This document shows positions 17,079 to 25,087 of a stretch of 64,000 nucleotides of DNA, in pieces (position 1 is the stretch's first letter; each line of letters opens with the position of its first letter). A program made the translations under genes and the position numbers. The stretch comes from Isosphaeraceae bacterium. Its GTDB lineage: Bacteria > Planctomycetota > Planctomycetia > Isosphaerales > Isosphaeraceae. The notes beneath the pieces were generated by a model that made no database searches, was not told the DNA's origin, and was given only the letters and a program-made list of their open reading frames with translations. Where the stretch lies: NCBI GenBank assembly GCA_031291845.1, contig JARLIH010000072.1, positions 1-64,000 of the forward strand, written 5' to 3'.

Positions 17079-19361
17079 CTACGGTGTCATGGTGGTCAGC
17101 GCCCGCTGCCGATCTTTCAGCGCGGACGTCGTCGCGATTTCAATCAAGAGCTTGCGAATGTGGAAATTATTGCGCGCGAAGGACTGCCGCAGGGTCGGGA
17201 GGGCGTGGGGGCCGAACGCCTGCACCGGCGCCTTCACGGTGTGCCGGAACAGCTTCTCGACGAACGCCGCGTGCGTCTCCTCGCTGCTGGCCAGGAACGT
17301 TGCCAGGGCCCGCGCGCCGTCGAATGCTACCGGGTCCCCGGCGCGGGCCAGGTACGAGCCCTTGGCGTCGATCGTGCGCCCGTTCTCCTGGTCGCGGTAG
17401 CGGCCGATCGCGTCGAAGTGCTCCAGGGCATACCCCAGGGGGTTGATCAGCTCGTGACACGACTGACATGCCTGCGGCTTGGTCTGGAGCTCCACGCGCT
17501 GGCGGGTCGTGAGGTCGGGGTGGAGCGAGACCGGCAGCGGCACGAACGCGTCGGGCGGCGGCCGTAACGAGCGCCCGAGAACGTTGCGGACGAGAAACAC
17601 ACCGCGGTGAACCGGCGAGCTCGTTTCGGCGTTGGCGAACGCCGCCATCAGGTACGGGTGGGAGACCAACCCCGCGCGCCGACAGGCGTCCACCACGACC
17701 TTCTGAAAGGGGGCGTCAGCCGGGAGACCGGCACCGTAAACCTGAGCCAGCCGGCCGTTCAGGTAGAGCTCGTCGCCGAGCAGGAGACGGCGGAAATCTG
17801 ACGCATCGCCGTCGATCACCTCGTCCAGGAAGAGCTCGAGCGAGGTGCGTAAGTCAGAGGCGACGTCCTCGTTAAACCCGGGAAACTGTGCCTTGGACTT
17901 GGCCAGGTCGGGGGGTCGGTCCACCTTCAGCCATTGCAGGAAGAACTCGCGGAGCTTCTGCCTCGCCCGGGGGTCGGCCGCCATGCGACGGGCCTGGAGG
18001 GCGACTTGCTCCGTGTTGGCCAGCCGCCCATCGGCCGCCGCCTGGAGGAGTTCCGCGTCGGGCAGCGAATCCCAGAGCGCGAACGCGAGCCGGGACGCGA
18101 CGGCATACGCATCATTGCCGCCAATCTCCTGGTAGAGAAACCGGGGCGACTTCAGGACGAGGAGCACGGCCCGCTGAACCGCGGCGCCGGGGTCGGGAGT
18201 GCCTTCAAACGACCGGTCGAGGTACAGTCGCTTCTGCTCGTCGGTCAAGGGACGCCGGAACGCGCGTTCGGCGAACTGCCGGCAGAACTCCTTAAGGCGC
18301 GGGGCGTGCTCGGGCGCTGGGTCGCCGATCCCGGTCAGGTCCCCCAGGTGCGTCGCGACATAGCCGGCCGCCTCGATCGCCGCATCGGTCGTGGCCTGTT
18401 CCCACGCCTTCGAGATCGACGTGCCGCGCTCGAACCCCGCGCTGCGGTCGTCGGGCGGGAAGGGGGTCTCCGGGACGAACGTTTCGGGCGCGGGAAGCGG
18501 CGAGAGGTACCGAGTCGGGATCGTTTCCACCACGTGGTGCGGGCGCTTCCACGCGAGCGTGATGGTCGCCGTCGCGTTCGAGTCTTTGCCTTCCTTCTTT
18601 TTCGCGGTCGACGGCTCCAGGCTCGTCTTCCGGAACAGCAGCCGCAGCGCGTAGGGCCGGCCCGCCAGCAACCGGATCGACCTGCGATACTCGGTCTCGC
18701 TGCCCGACTTGACCCAGGCGTCGATGAGGGGACGCTTGGCGTCGTTGAGCAGAAAGCTCACGGCATGCTCGCTGCGGACGATGAGCTCGTACTCGCCGCT
18801 CTCGGGGGGGAGCAGCGAGCCGTCCCACTTGATCATGAACGTCCTGGGCTCGATCGTCTTCGGCTCGGGGCTCGACCAGCCGAAATCGAACCGAACCTCG
18901 GGATCCAGCCGCTGGATGACGAGCTTGTTTTCGCCGTCCGACTTGGTCGTGTAATAATCTGCGAGCAGCCCGCGCTTGTCGTCGTAGACACGGGGCCTGA
19001 CGAAGCTCGCGATCAGGTCCGACACCGTGCTCCGGTACTGGCCCACGGTCAGGCGCGTCACGCCGAGCCGCGGCGTGTTGAGCCGCGCCGGCGCGGCTTT
19101 GGAGTAGAACGCTTCGCGGATGTAGGCGGCGACCTTGTCGACCTCGTCCCCCTGCCAATCTCCCGGCGCGTCGGCCGGCATCGACCGGGCGATGAACCGC
19201 GCGAGCTGCGCCACCGATCGGTTCCCTGCGAGCGGCTGCGGGTACTCTTGCGGCGTCCCCTCGCCTTGTGCCCCGTGGCACGACGCGCAACGCTTCGCGT
19301 AAATCTGCTCTCCCGTCTCTCCCGCCCAGAGACAGGCGGGAAGCAAGACGACCGCACACAA
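17079..19361 (-). CDS. DUF1592-group planctomycete cytochrome c-like protein
   Basis: At least 760 residues. A c-type heme site CASCH is near residue 26. After a DUF1587-like region come a PA14-like beta domain (about 120-270), DUF1595 and DUF1592 (FAERAFRRPLTDEQ, FLYQEIGG), DUF1588 (SSPVHRGVFLVRNVLGRSL) and DUF1585 with a second CXXCH (CQSCH). This set forms a large secreted protein that pairs with DUF1552. The first in-frame TTG (19361) leaves a short leader without a positive charge; the frame stays open upstream, so the true start may be a little earlier. Predicted to be periplasmic or outer-surface; substrate unknown, with binding of a carbohydrate or polymer suggested by PA14. Confidence 0.92.
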   Translation of the reverse strand: MCAVVLLPACLWAGETGEQIYAKRCASCHGAQGEGTPQEYPQPLAGNRSVAQLARFIARSMPADAPGDWQGDEVDKVAAYIREAFYSKAAPARLNTPRLGVTRLTVGQYRSTVSDLIASFVRPRVYDDKRGLLADYYTTKSDGENKLVIQRLDPEVRFDFGWSSPEPKTIEPRTFMIKWDGSLLPPESGEYELIVRSEHAVSFLLNDAKRPLIDAWVKSGSETEYRRSIRLLAGRPYALRLLFRKTSLEPSTAKKKEGKDSNATATITLAWKRPHHVVETIPTRYLSPLPAPETFVPETPFPPDDRSAGFERGTSISKAWEQATTDAAIEAAGYVATHLGDLTGIGDPAPEHAPRLKEFCRQFAERAFRRPLTDEQKRLYLDRSFEGTPDPGAAVQRAVLLVLKSPRFLYQEIGGNDAYAVASRLAFALWDSLPDAELLQAAADGRLANTEQVALQARRMAADPRARQKLREFFLQWLKVDRPPDLAKSKAQFPGFNEDVASDLRTSLELFLDEVIDGDASDFRRLLLGDELYLNGRLAQVYGAGLPADAPFQKVVVDACRRAGLVSHPYLMAAFANAETSSPVHRGVFLVRNVLGRSLRPPPDAFVPLPVSLHPDLTTRQRVELQTKPQACQSCHELINPLGYALEHFDAIGRYRDQENGRTIDAKGSYLARAGDPVAFDGARALATFLASSEETHAAFVEKLFRHTVKAPVQAFGPHALPTLRQSFARNNFHIRKLLIEIATTSALKDRQRALTTMTP

Positions 19362-19549
19362 TACGGTCCCTACGCGCCCCAGAACGATTGCAGAGTTGCC
19401 CGCGCGCGGCCTTCCGCTTGCTGGGTGGCACGCCCGGATTGGTCAACTGGCGACGCTGCCGCTGTCGCGACGTGAGAGACCAAAAACAGCGTCCGGTGGT
19501 TGTGTCGCTGCGCACAGCAATCATCCCGAAGGGCCGGCCTCGAATGATC

Positions 19550-19559
19550 GGTGAATATT
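19550..19559. promoter_or_regulatory. putative LacI operator, distal copy
   Basis: The perfect palindrome TGAATATTCA lies in the 413-base region between the DUF1592 gene and lacI. The same ten bases recur at 19683-19692, 133 bases away. AT-rich palindromes are unusual in this GC-rich setting, and two copies could support looping by a tetrameric LacI-type protein. Confidence 0.6.
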
Positions 19560-19681
19560 CATTGACTGCCCGACAGGCCTATCCAGGCTGCCCTTACCTG
19601 TGGCAAGTGGCACGCTCTGTTGCTGGGCCTAGCGTAGTCGTTGCCCAACCGAGACTGCAAGACAAAAGCTGCAAGGGCTCA

Positions 19682-19725
19682 TTGAATATTCAACGTTTAC
19701 TCGGCCGGCGCGCGCACGCTATACT
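19682..19725 (+). promoter_or_regulatory. lacI promoter with proximal operator
   Basis: TTGAATATTCAA (19682-19693) sits immediately upstream of a -35-like TTTACT (19696-19701), and a good -10, TATACT, follows at 19720-19725 with an 18-base spacer. The start codon is 50 bases further on. The position fits autoregulation by the LacI-family protein. Confidence 0.65.
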
Positions 19726-19774
19726 TGCCGAAGGGTGTGGGAACGAGCGCGGAGAAGTAAGGACAATCACAGCC

Positions 19775-20833
19775 ATGTCGGCGGCCACGATCCTCGAAGT
19801 CGCACGCAAGGCCGGTGTCTCGGCCGGCACGGTGAGCCGTGTGCTCAACGGCCACCCGGCGGTTTCCGCCGAGAACCAGGAGCGCGTGCGCCGCGCGATC
19901 ACCGCGCTCGACTACGCGCCGCGCCAGCGCAAGGCGTCGATGACCGACGTCAACCCGCTCGAACACAAAACCCTTCTGCTCCTGATGCTGGGTATGCAAC
20001 GTTCGTTGGCGACGCTCCCGGTCATTGCCGCGGCGATGGATGGCGTGGAGCAAGCCGCCGGCCTGGCGAGGGCAAACCTCCTGGTTGCGAACGTCCCCGC
20101 CGCCGACCACGTTCCCGACGTCCTCTTGCGCCAGCGCATCGACGGCGTGATCCTGAAAGGCGCGCTCCAGGGGAACCTGGCCGCCCATGCCCATCCGGGC
20201 CTGATCAAACGCCTCAAGGACCTGCCGACGGTCTGGGTCCTTGGCCGCCCCGAGGGCTGCTGGGGTGACGTCGTGCGGGTGAACGACGTGCTCGTCGGCC
20301 AGCTCGCCGCCGAATACCTGACCGGTCGGGGGCACAAGCAGCTTGCCTTCGTGAGTGCCAAACCGTCCCACTCGTCGCTCATGAGAAGGCAGGCGGGGTT
20401 CACCTTCTTTGCCGAGCGGCTGGGTGCCTCGGTAAGGGCCTACCTGGGCCAGGATGAGGTATGGCGGTTTCCTTCACCGGCGGTCGACGACGTCGCGCTC
20501 GTGCAGGACCTGGTCGATCGCGTCTTGCGTGAGAAGCTCCGGCCTACCGCCGTCTTCGCCCCCGACGACAGCGTCGGTGCGATGGCGGCCCGGGCCCTGG
20601 CTGCGCGGGGCTTGCAGGCCGGCCGCGACATCAGCCTGATGGCCTGCAACAACGAGCGCCCCTTGCTGATGGGCGTCTACCCCGCCTTGACGACGCTCGA
20701 CGTTCATGCACACGAGATCGGCGCTCTCGCCGTCGACCAGCTCGCGTGGCGGATCGCGCACCCCGACCGGCCCTGTGTGGAGCTTGCCGTCGAGCCCACG
20801 CTCGTCGAGGGGGAATCGGTCGCGCGCCTTTGA
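19775..20833 (+). CDS. LacI-family transcriptional regulator
   Basis: 352 residues from ATG 19775; the longer open frame to 19268 has no coding character. The N-terminal helix-turn-helix is typical: TILEVARKAGVSAGTVSRVL, then NQERVRRAITALDYAPRQR (hinge). The remainder is a periplasmic-binding-protein-like effector domain (DGVILKGAL, TVWVLGRPEG, VNDVLVGQLAAEYLTGRGH, LRPTAVFAPDDSVGAMAARAL). It should bind a sugar-like ligand. Palindromes in the upstream region suggest control of itself and perhaps of the divergent DUF1592-DUF1552-DUF1080 genes. The ligand cannot be told from sequence. Confidence 0.94.
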   Translation: MSAATILEVARKAGVSAGTVSRVLNGHPAVSAENQERVRRAITALDYAPRQRKASMTDVNPLEHKTLLLLMLGMQRSLATLPVIAAAMDGVEQAAGLARANLLVANVPAADHVPDVLLRQRIDGVILKGALQGNLAAHAHPGLIKRLKDLPTVWVLGRPEGCWGDVVRVNDVLVGQLAAEYLTGRGHKQLAFVSAKPSHSSLMRRQAGFTFFAERLGASVRAYLGQDEVWRFPSPAVDDVALVQDLVDRVLREKLRPTAVFAPDDSVGAMAARALAARGLQAGRDISLMACNNERPLLMGVYPALTTLDVHAHEIGALAVDQLAWRIAHPDRPCVELAVEPTLVEGESVARL

Positions 20834-20848
20834 CCGACGATCATTGAG

Positions 20849-21373
20849 TCAAGCGGAGCCGGAGCTGCCCTCCAAGAGGTCGACGTACGCCCCCTCCACC
20901 AGTTGATCGTTCACGATTCCGAGCTGCTCCATGAGCCTCGCGGCGATGGCGACCCCGTCGCGTTCCGGTTGGTCGGGTCGGAGTACGACCTCCAGCTCCA
21001 GGAACGCGCCCAAGCCCTTGACCTGGTCGAGGTGTACACGCGTTTGACCGACCCGGTACACCCAGCGCCGTTTTTGTACGACGCCGATCGGCTCAAGCAC
21101 CGCCGTAAGGATCGCCCGGAGCGCGGCCGGATCGGACGTGGGGGCGATCAGGTAGTTCGAAGGCTTGGGACCGGTGCTATCCGCCCGGTGGTAGAGGATC
21201 AGTTCGGCGTGCTCCGCTCCCAGAATGCGGAGCTTCAGCCGCCCATTGGCCGTGGCGAAGAAGAGGTCCTCCTGGTCCAGGACCTCGACCGGGCCGTCGC
21301 CGAGCGACTCGACGACGGCCCGGAGTCGGCCGAGGTCGGGCACGCGCGCTTTGATCTCGATGTTCGTCGGCAT
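20849..21373 (-). CDS. CYTH-domain protein (class IV adenylate cyclase-like)
   Basis: 174 residues starting MPTNIEIKARV, the EXEXK-like signature (E-I-K-A-R) of CYTH triphosphate tunnel enzymes. Further motifs match: QEDLFFATANGRLKLRIL, LILYHRADSTGPKPSNY, WVYRVGQTRVHLDQVKGLG and AFLELEVVL, which supply the acidic and basic residues lining the tunnel. Such proteins hydrolyse inorganic triphosphate or thiamine triphosphate, or cyclise ATP to cAMP; sequence alone does not decide. It is convergent with lacI and divergent from the ThuA gene. Confidence 0.9.
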   Translation of the reverse strand: MPTNIEIKARVPDLGRLRAVVESLGDGPVEVLDQEDLFFATANGRLKLRILGAEHAELILYHRADSTGPKPSNYLIAPTSDPAALRAILTAVLEPIGVVQKRRWVYRVGQTRVHLDQVKGLGAFLELEVVLRPDQPERDGVAIAARLMEQLGIVNDQLVEGAYVDLLEGSSGSA

Positions 21374-21547
21374 GACCTGCGCACAAATCCATGTCGGTTG
21401 GGCAAGAGGGCGCCCCGGAGTGAAACACCCACCGGCAGATTATCCGCCAAGGCCAGGGAGAACGACCCGGCTGTTGAGATTTGTGCCTCACTCGTCGAGA
21501 ATGCGGGTCCCCTGCGTACTTGCTCCGGCCCACGAGGAGTCACGGGA

Positions 21548-22480
21548 ATGAGTGGTCGAATCTCGCTGGTCGCGGTCGTTCTGGCCTCGGTGTTCGTGCC
21601 CGGTCTCGCCGCTGATCTGCCACCCCGGAAACTCTCGGCGCTCATCGTGGACGGAATGAACAACCACGACTGGGAGCGATCGACCCGCATCCTCGCGTCC
21701 ATCCTGCGGGAGAGCGGCCGGTTCACGGTGGATGTCGCCACCAGCCCGCCGGCCGGCGCACCCGCGGAGCGCTGGCAAGAATGGAAGCCGCCATTTGCCC
21801 GGTACGACGTGGTGATCATGAACTTCAACGGCGGGCACACCGACAACGGTCAACATTGGCCGCGGGCCCTGGAGCAGGACCTCGAAGACTACGTGCGCGG
21901 CGGAGGGGGGCTCGTCAGCTACCACGCGGCCAACAACTCCTTTCCCCGATGGCCGGCGTACAACCAGATGATCGGCCTCGGCTGGAGAGACAAAAGCTTC
22001 GGCCCTTCGCTCGTCGTGAGCGAGGACGGCAAGGTCGTCACGATCCCCCCGGGAACCGGACGTAACCCCGGGCACGGCCCCGAGCACGACTTCGCGATCA
22101 CGGTGCGCGACCGCGAGCACCCGATCACCCGAGGGCTCCCCAGGAATTGGCTGCACCCGCACGAGCAACTGACCCACGGCCAGCACGGCCCTGCGCGGGA
22201 TCTCAGCGTGCTTACCTACGCCTTCTCGAAGGACACGAAGGAGAACGAGGTGATGGACTGGGTCATCCCCTACGGCAAGGGGCGCGTCTACACGACGATG
22301 CTCGGGCACCTGTGGAAGGACGGCCCCGACACGGCCCTGCGGTGTGCGGGTTTCCAGACCTTGTTCGCGCGCGGGGCGGAGTGGGCCGCCACGGGTCGGG
22401 TGACTCAGCCTGTACCCGCAGACTTCCCCAGCGCATCGCACGCACGCCTCAGGCCGCCCGCCGAGACAGCCGCGCCGTAA
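21548..22480 (+). CDS. ThuA-domain exported protein
   Basis: 310 residues from ATG 21548, with GAGGAG about ten bases upstream, and a signal peptide (ISLVAVVLASVFVPGLAA). The ThuA fold (class I glutamine-amidotransferase-like) is evident: KLSALIVDGMNNHDWERST, YDVVIMNFNGGHTDN, LEDYVRGGGGLVSYHAANNSF, and MDWVIPYGKGRVYTTMLGHLW. ThuA proteins act in uptake or breakdown of trehalose-like and other disaccharides (3-keto sugar pathway). This fits the DUF1080 protein and LacI regulator nearby, although these are not in one operon. Confidence 0.92.
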   Translation: MSGRISLVAVVLASVFVPGLAADLPPRKLSALIVDGMNNHDWERSTRILASILRESGRFTVDVATSPPAGAPAERWQEWKPPFARYDVVIMNFNGGHTDNGQHWPRALEQDLEDYVRGGGGLVSYHAANNSFPRWPAYNQMIGLGWRDKSFGPSLVVSEDGKVVTIPPGTGRNPGHGPEHDFAITVRDREHPITRGLPRNWLHPHEQLTHGQHGPARDLSVLTYAFSKDTKENEVMDWVIPYGKGRVYTTMLGHLWKDGPDTALRCAGFQTLFARGAEWAATGRVTQPVPADFPSASHARLRPPAETAAP

Positions 22481-22521
22481 TCTGTGCTTCCCAACGGTTC
22501 CCCACGAGACCAAGATTCGCC

Positions 22522-23595
22522 ATGGCCCACGACCTCACGCCGCCTGACCCAGCGGGGATTCTCGACCTGATCGAAGCGTTCCGCCGTTCCAAGACGATGT
22601 TCGCCGCCGTTTCTCTCGGCGTGTTCGACGCGCTGGCAGCGGGCCCGCAGTCTCTGTCCAACCTCGCCCCACAACTTGGAGCCAACCCCGACGCCCTGGA
22701 ACGGCTGCTCGACGCCTGCGTTGGCCTCCAACTGCTCGCCAAGGGGGCGCACCACTACGAGAATACTCCCGCAGCCACCGCCTATCTGACGGCAACGAGT
22801 CCCCAACGCCTGACCGGGTACGTCAACTACTCCAACACGGTGCTCTGGAAGCTCTGGGCTCACCTCGAGGACGCCGTGCGCGAGGGAAGCCACCGCTGGC
22901 AGCAGGTCTACGGCTGGGACGGCCCGATCTTCGCCCATTTCTTCAACACCGAGGAGTCGAAGCGTGAGTTCCTGATGGGCATGCATGGCCTGGGCATGAT
23001 GAGCTCGCCGCACGTCGCCGGCGCCTTCGACCTGAGCCGTTTCCGCCGTGTGGTCGATCTCGGCGGCGCGACCGGTCACCTGGCCCTCGCGGCCTGCCAG
23101 CGCTGGCCCGAGCTGAAAGGGGTCGTGTTCGACCTCGCGGCCGCCGTGCCCCTGGCCCGCGAGATCGTTGGCGCGTCGGACGTGGCCGACCGGGTTGAGG
23201 TCGTCGCCGGCGACTTCTTCACCGACCCCCTTCCCGAAGCCGACCTGTACGCGCTCGGGCGGATCCTCCACGACTGGTCCGACGACAAGATCGTCACGCT
23301 CTTGAGCAAGGTCTACGAAGCGCTTCCCCCCGGTGGCGCCTTGCTGATCGCGGAAAAGCTGCTCCTCGACGACAAGACCGGTCCGCGCTCGGCGCAGATG
23401 CAGTCGCTCAACATGCTCTGCTGCACCGAGGGGAAGGAGCGCACGCTCGCCGAGTACGAGACGTTGCTCCTGACGGCTGGTTTTGCGCACGTGATCGGCC
23501 GTCGTACGAACGCGCCCCTTGATGCCGTGCTGGCCGTGAAGGGGACGGAATCACAAGCGCGCCCCGTAACCCCGAATGGGGCGGTGAGTCATTAG
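22522..23595 (+). CDS. SAM-dependent O-methyltransferase (acetylserotonin MT-like)
   Basis: 357 residues from ATG 22522. The N-terminus is a dimerisation winged helix (LIEAFRRSKTMFAAVSLGVFDAL, ALERLLDACVGLQLL). The Rossmann domain has the glycine motif VVDLGGATGHLALAAC, then RVEVVAGDFF, and the general-base region LGRILHDWSDDKI with the catalytic His of plant-type O-methyltransferases. It probably methylates a small hydroxylated molecule in the cytoplasm. It follows the ThuA gene by 41 bases but is functionally unrelated as far as can be seen. Confidence 0.9.
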   Translation: MAHDLTPPDPAGILDLIEAFRRSKTMFAAVSLGVFDALAAGPQSLSNLAPQLGANPDALERLLDACVGLQLLAKGAHHYENTPAATAYLTATSPQRLTGYVNYSNTVLWKLWAHLEDAVREGSHRWQQVYGWDGPIFAHFFNTEESKREFLMGMHGLGMMSSPHVAGAFDLSRFRRVVDLGGATGHLALAACQRWPELKGVVFDLAAAVPLAREIVGASDVADRVEVVAGDFFTDPLPEADLYALGRILHDWSDDKIVTLLSKVYEALPPGGALLIAEKLLLDDKTGPRSAQMQSLNMLCCTEGKERTLAEYETLLLTAGFAHVIGRRTNAPLDAVLAVKGTESQARPVTPNGAVSH

Positions 23596-23605
23596 AGAAG
23601 AAACG

Positions 23606-23983
23606 CTATCGCCGGGTGTGCAGCAGGGCCCAGAAGATAAGCACTCCCTGCATCGGCAGCCGCAACGCGTGGACGAGCGGCAGAAGGGGAAACAGCGCCT
23701 GGTGCTGGTAGACGTAAATATTCGCTGGGAACACCGCGATGAGCAGGGCGACCAGCCCCCATGCCGCCAGCCGGGAGAACTGCGGGACCAACAACAAAAC
23801 GCCCAGCGCGATTTCGATCACACCGCTCAAGAGCACAAGCGAGCGATGAAACGGCAGGTAAGGCGGTATGATCTTCATATAGAAGTCAGTCGCCACGAAG
23901 TGACCGACCCCCCCAACGACAAACAGCGCAGCGAACAGCCACTTCCCGAGGGTCTTCCGGACCGTGCTCCGATTCGTCGACAT
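23606..23983 (-). CDS. DoxX-like small membrane protein
   Basis: 125 residues from ATG 23983 behind AGGGAGTGATTGG. Four hydrophobic helices are visible: about 14-32 (WLFAALFVVGGVGHFVA), 49-66, 73-90 and 105-122. The GGVGHFVATDFYMKIIPPYLP and ANIYVYQHQ motifs are those of the DoxX/DUF4267-like family of four-helix inner-membrane proteins. It is convergent with the methyltransferase gene. Function not established; some DoxX relatives act with sulfur or redox enzymes. Confidence 0.88.
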   Translation of the reverse strand: MSTNRSTVRKTLGKWLFAALFVVGGVGHFVATDFYMKIIPPYLPFHRSLVLLSGVIEIALGVLLLVPQFSRLAAWGLVALLIAVFPANIYVYQHQALFPLLPLVHALRLPMQGVLIFWALLHTRR

Positions 23984-24111
23984 CCAATCACTCCCTGGGT
24001 TTGCTCGATTCGTCTCGCGCCGCCAGGAAACCATTGTCGCGTTTGGTGCCACCGCGCAAAGGCGAAGCCCGAACCTCCATGGATTCCCACGTGTCGGAAG
24101 TTGGGGTTTGG

Positions 24112-24275
24112 ACGTGAAAAGCCATGAGGGGTGCAGGAAGCAGGTCTGGCTCGACGCGAGGGGCCTCGTGGTACCGGAAGAGATAGTCCCGGCCACGGTC
24201 AAACGGGCGGAAGGCGGGAGTGCATCTTTCATCAAGGACTTTATGCGTCGGTCCAGAGGATTGCAAAGTCGCTGG
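24112..24275 (+). pseudogene. remnant of an AAA+ ATPase C-terminal lid
   Basis: Within the 529-base gap between DoxX and ybaK, the frame read from about 24112 gives ARGLVVPEEIVPATVKRAEG then SASFIKDFMRRSRG. This matches my recollection of the helical lid at the end of AAA+ ATPases, where an LPEE...VVARTEG...AAFIKELMRRA pattern is usual. No Walker motifs precede it and the frame decays after 24275. A short degraded fragment is the best reading. Confidence 0.5.
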
Positions 24276-24512
24276 CCGTCGCGGATTTTTTTGGGCTGTC
24301 GGTCGTGGCCATTCTGGGCCCGGAATGGGGCGGCCAGTCGTTAGCCAGGGGTGTCAACCCTTGAACGAACTCCGGCCGGGATGTCGTGCCTGATTGTGGG
24401 GGAGAACGGCAATCTTGCACGAGAGCCCAGTCGGAAGGATGCTGGTGGCATTGTGCCCGCTTGCCTTCCGCGCCGCGCCGTTGCAGAGAACCGCGGCGAA
24501 TGACGTTGGTTT

Positions 24513-25013
24513 GTGGAGAGCGTGCTCGTGCCCGTCTTGAAGACCAACGCCGTCCGGCTGCTCGACCGTCTGGGGATCCGCTACGAGCTGCGCGAGTACG
24601 AGGTTGACCCTGACGACCTGGCCGCCGAAACGGTCGCCCACAAGGTCGGTCTCTCCCCCGAGCAGGTGTTCAAGACCCTGGTCGCGCGGGGGGACAAGCA
24701 TGGCACCTGCCTGGCGGTCGTCCCCGGCAATAGTGCGCTCGACCTCAAGGCCCTGGCGCGGGCGACCGGCGACAAGAAGACCGACACCGTCCCGTTGAAG
24801 GAAGTCGAGCCGCTTACCGGCTACATCCGGGGCGGGGTGACCGCCCTCGCATGCAAGAAAGACTATCCGGTCTACCTGGATGAGACGGCCCAGTTGTTCG
24901 ACTTTATCTCGATCTCGGCCGGAATGCGGGGTCTCCAGGTCCTGCTCTCCCCCGACGACTACGTGCGAGCTACACACGCCCGGTACGTGCCGATCGCCAA
25001 GGATAAGGAGTAG
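24513..25013 (+). CDS. ybaK: Cys-tRNA(Pro) deacylase YbaK/EbsC
   Basis: 166 residues; in-frame GTG codons at 24513, 24522 and 24528 are all possible starts. The protein is a single YbaK/ProX-like editing domain: NAVRLLDRLGIRYELREYEVDP, LSPEQVFKTLVARGDKHG (catalytic lysine in FKTLV), AVVPGNSALDLKALAR, GYIRGGVTALACKK and YVRATHARYVPIA. It hydrolyses Cys mischarged on tRNA(Pro) in trans, protecting translation in the cytoplasm. Length is normal. It is unlinked to other translation genes. Confidence 0.94.
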   Translation: MESVLVPVLKTNAVRLLDRLGIRYELREYEVDPDDLAAETVAHKVGLSPEQVFKTLVARGDKHGTCLAVVPGNSALDLKALARATGDKKTDTVPLKEVEPLTGYIRGGVTALACKKDYPVYLDETAQLFDFISISAGMRGLQVLLSPDDYVRATHARYVPIAKDKE

Positions 25014-25087
25014 TCGCGGCCAGCCGCCGTCCCTGCCGGCACACCGCGACTCGACCTCATGAGCCACTTACCTGAGTTGGGATGAGA

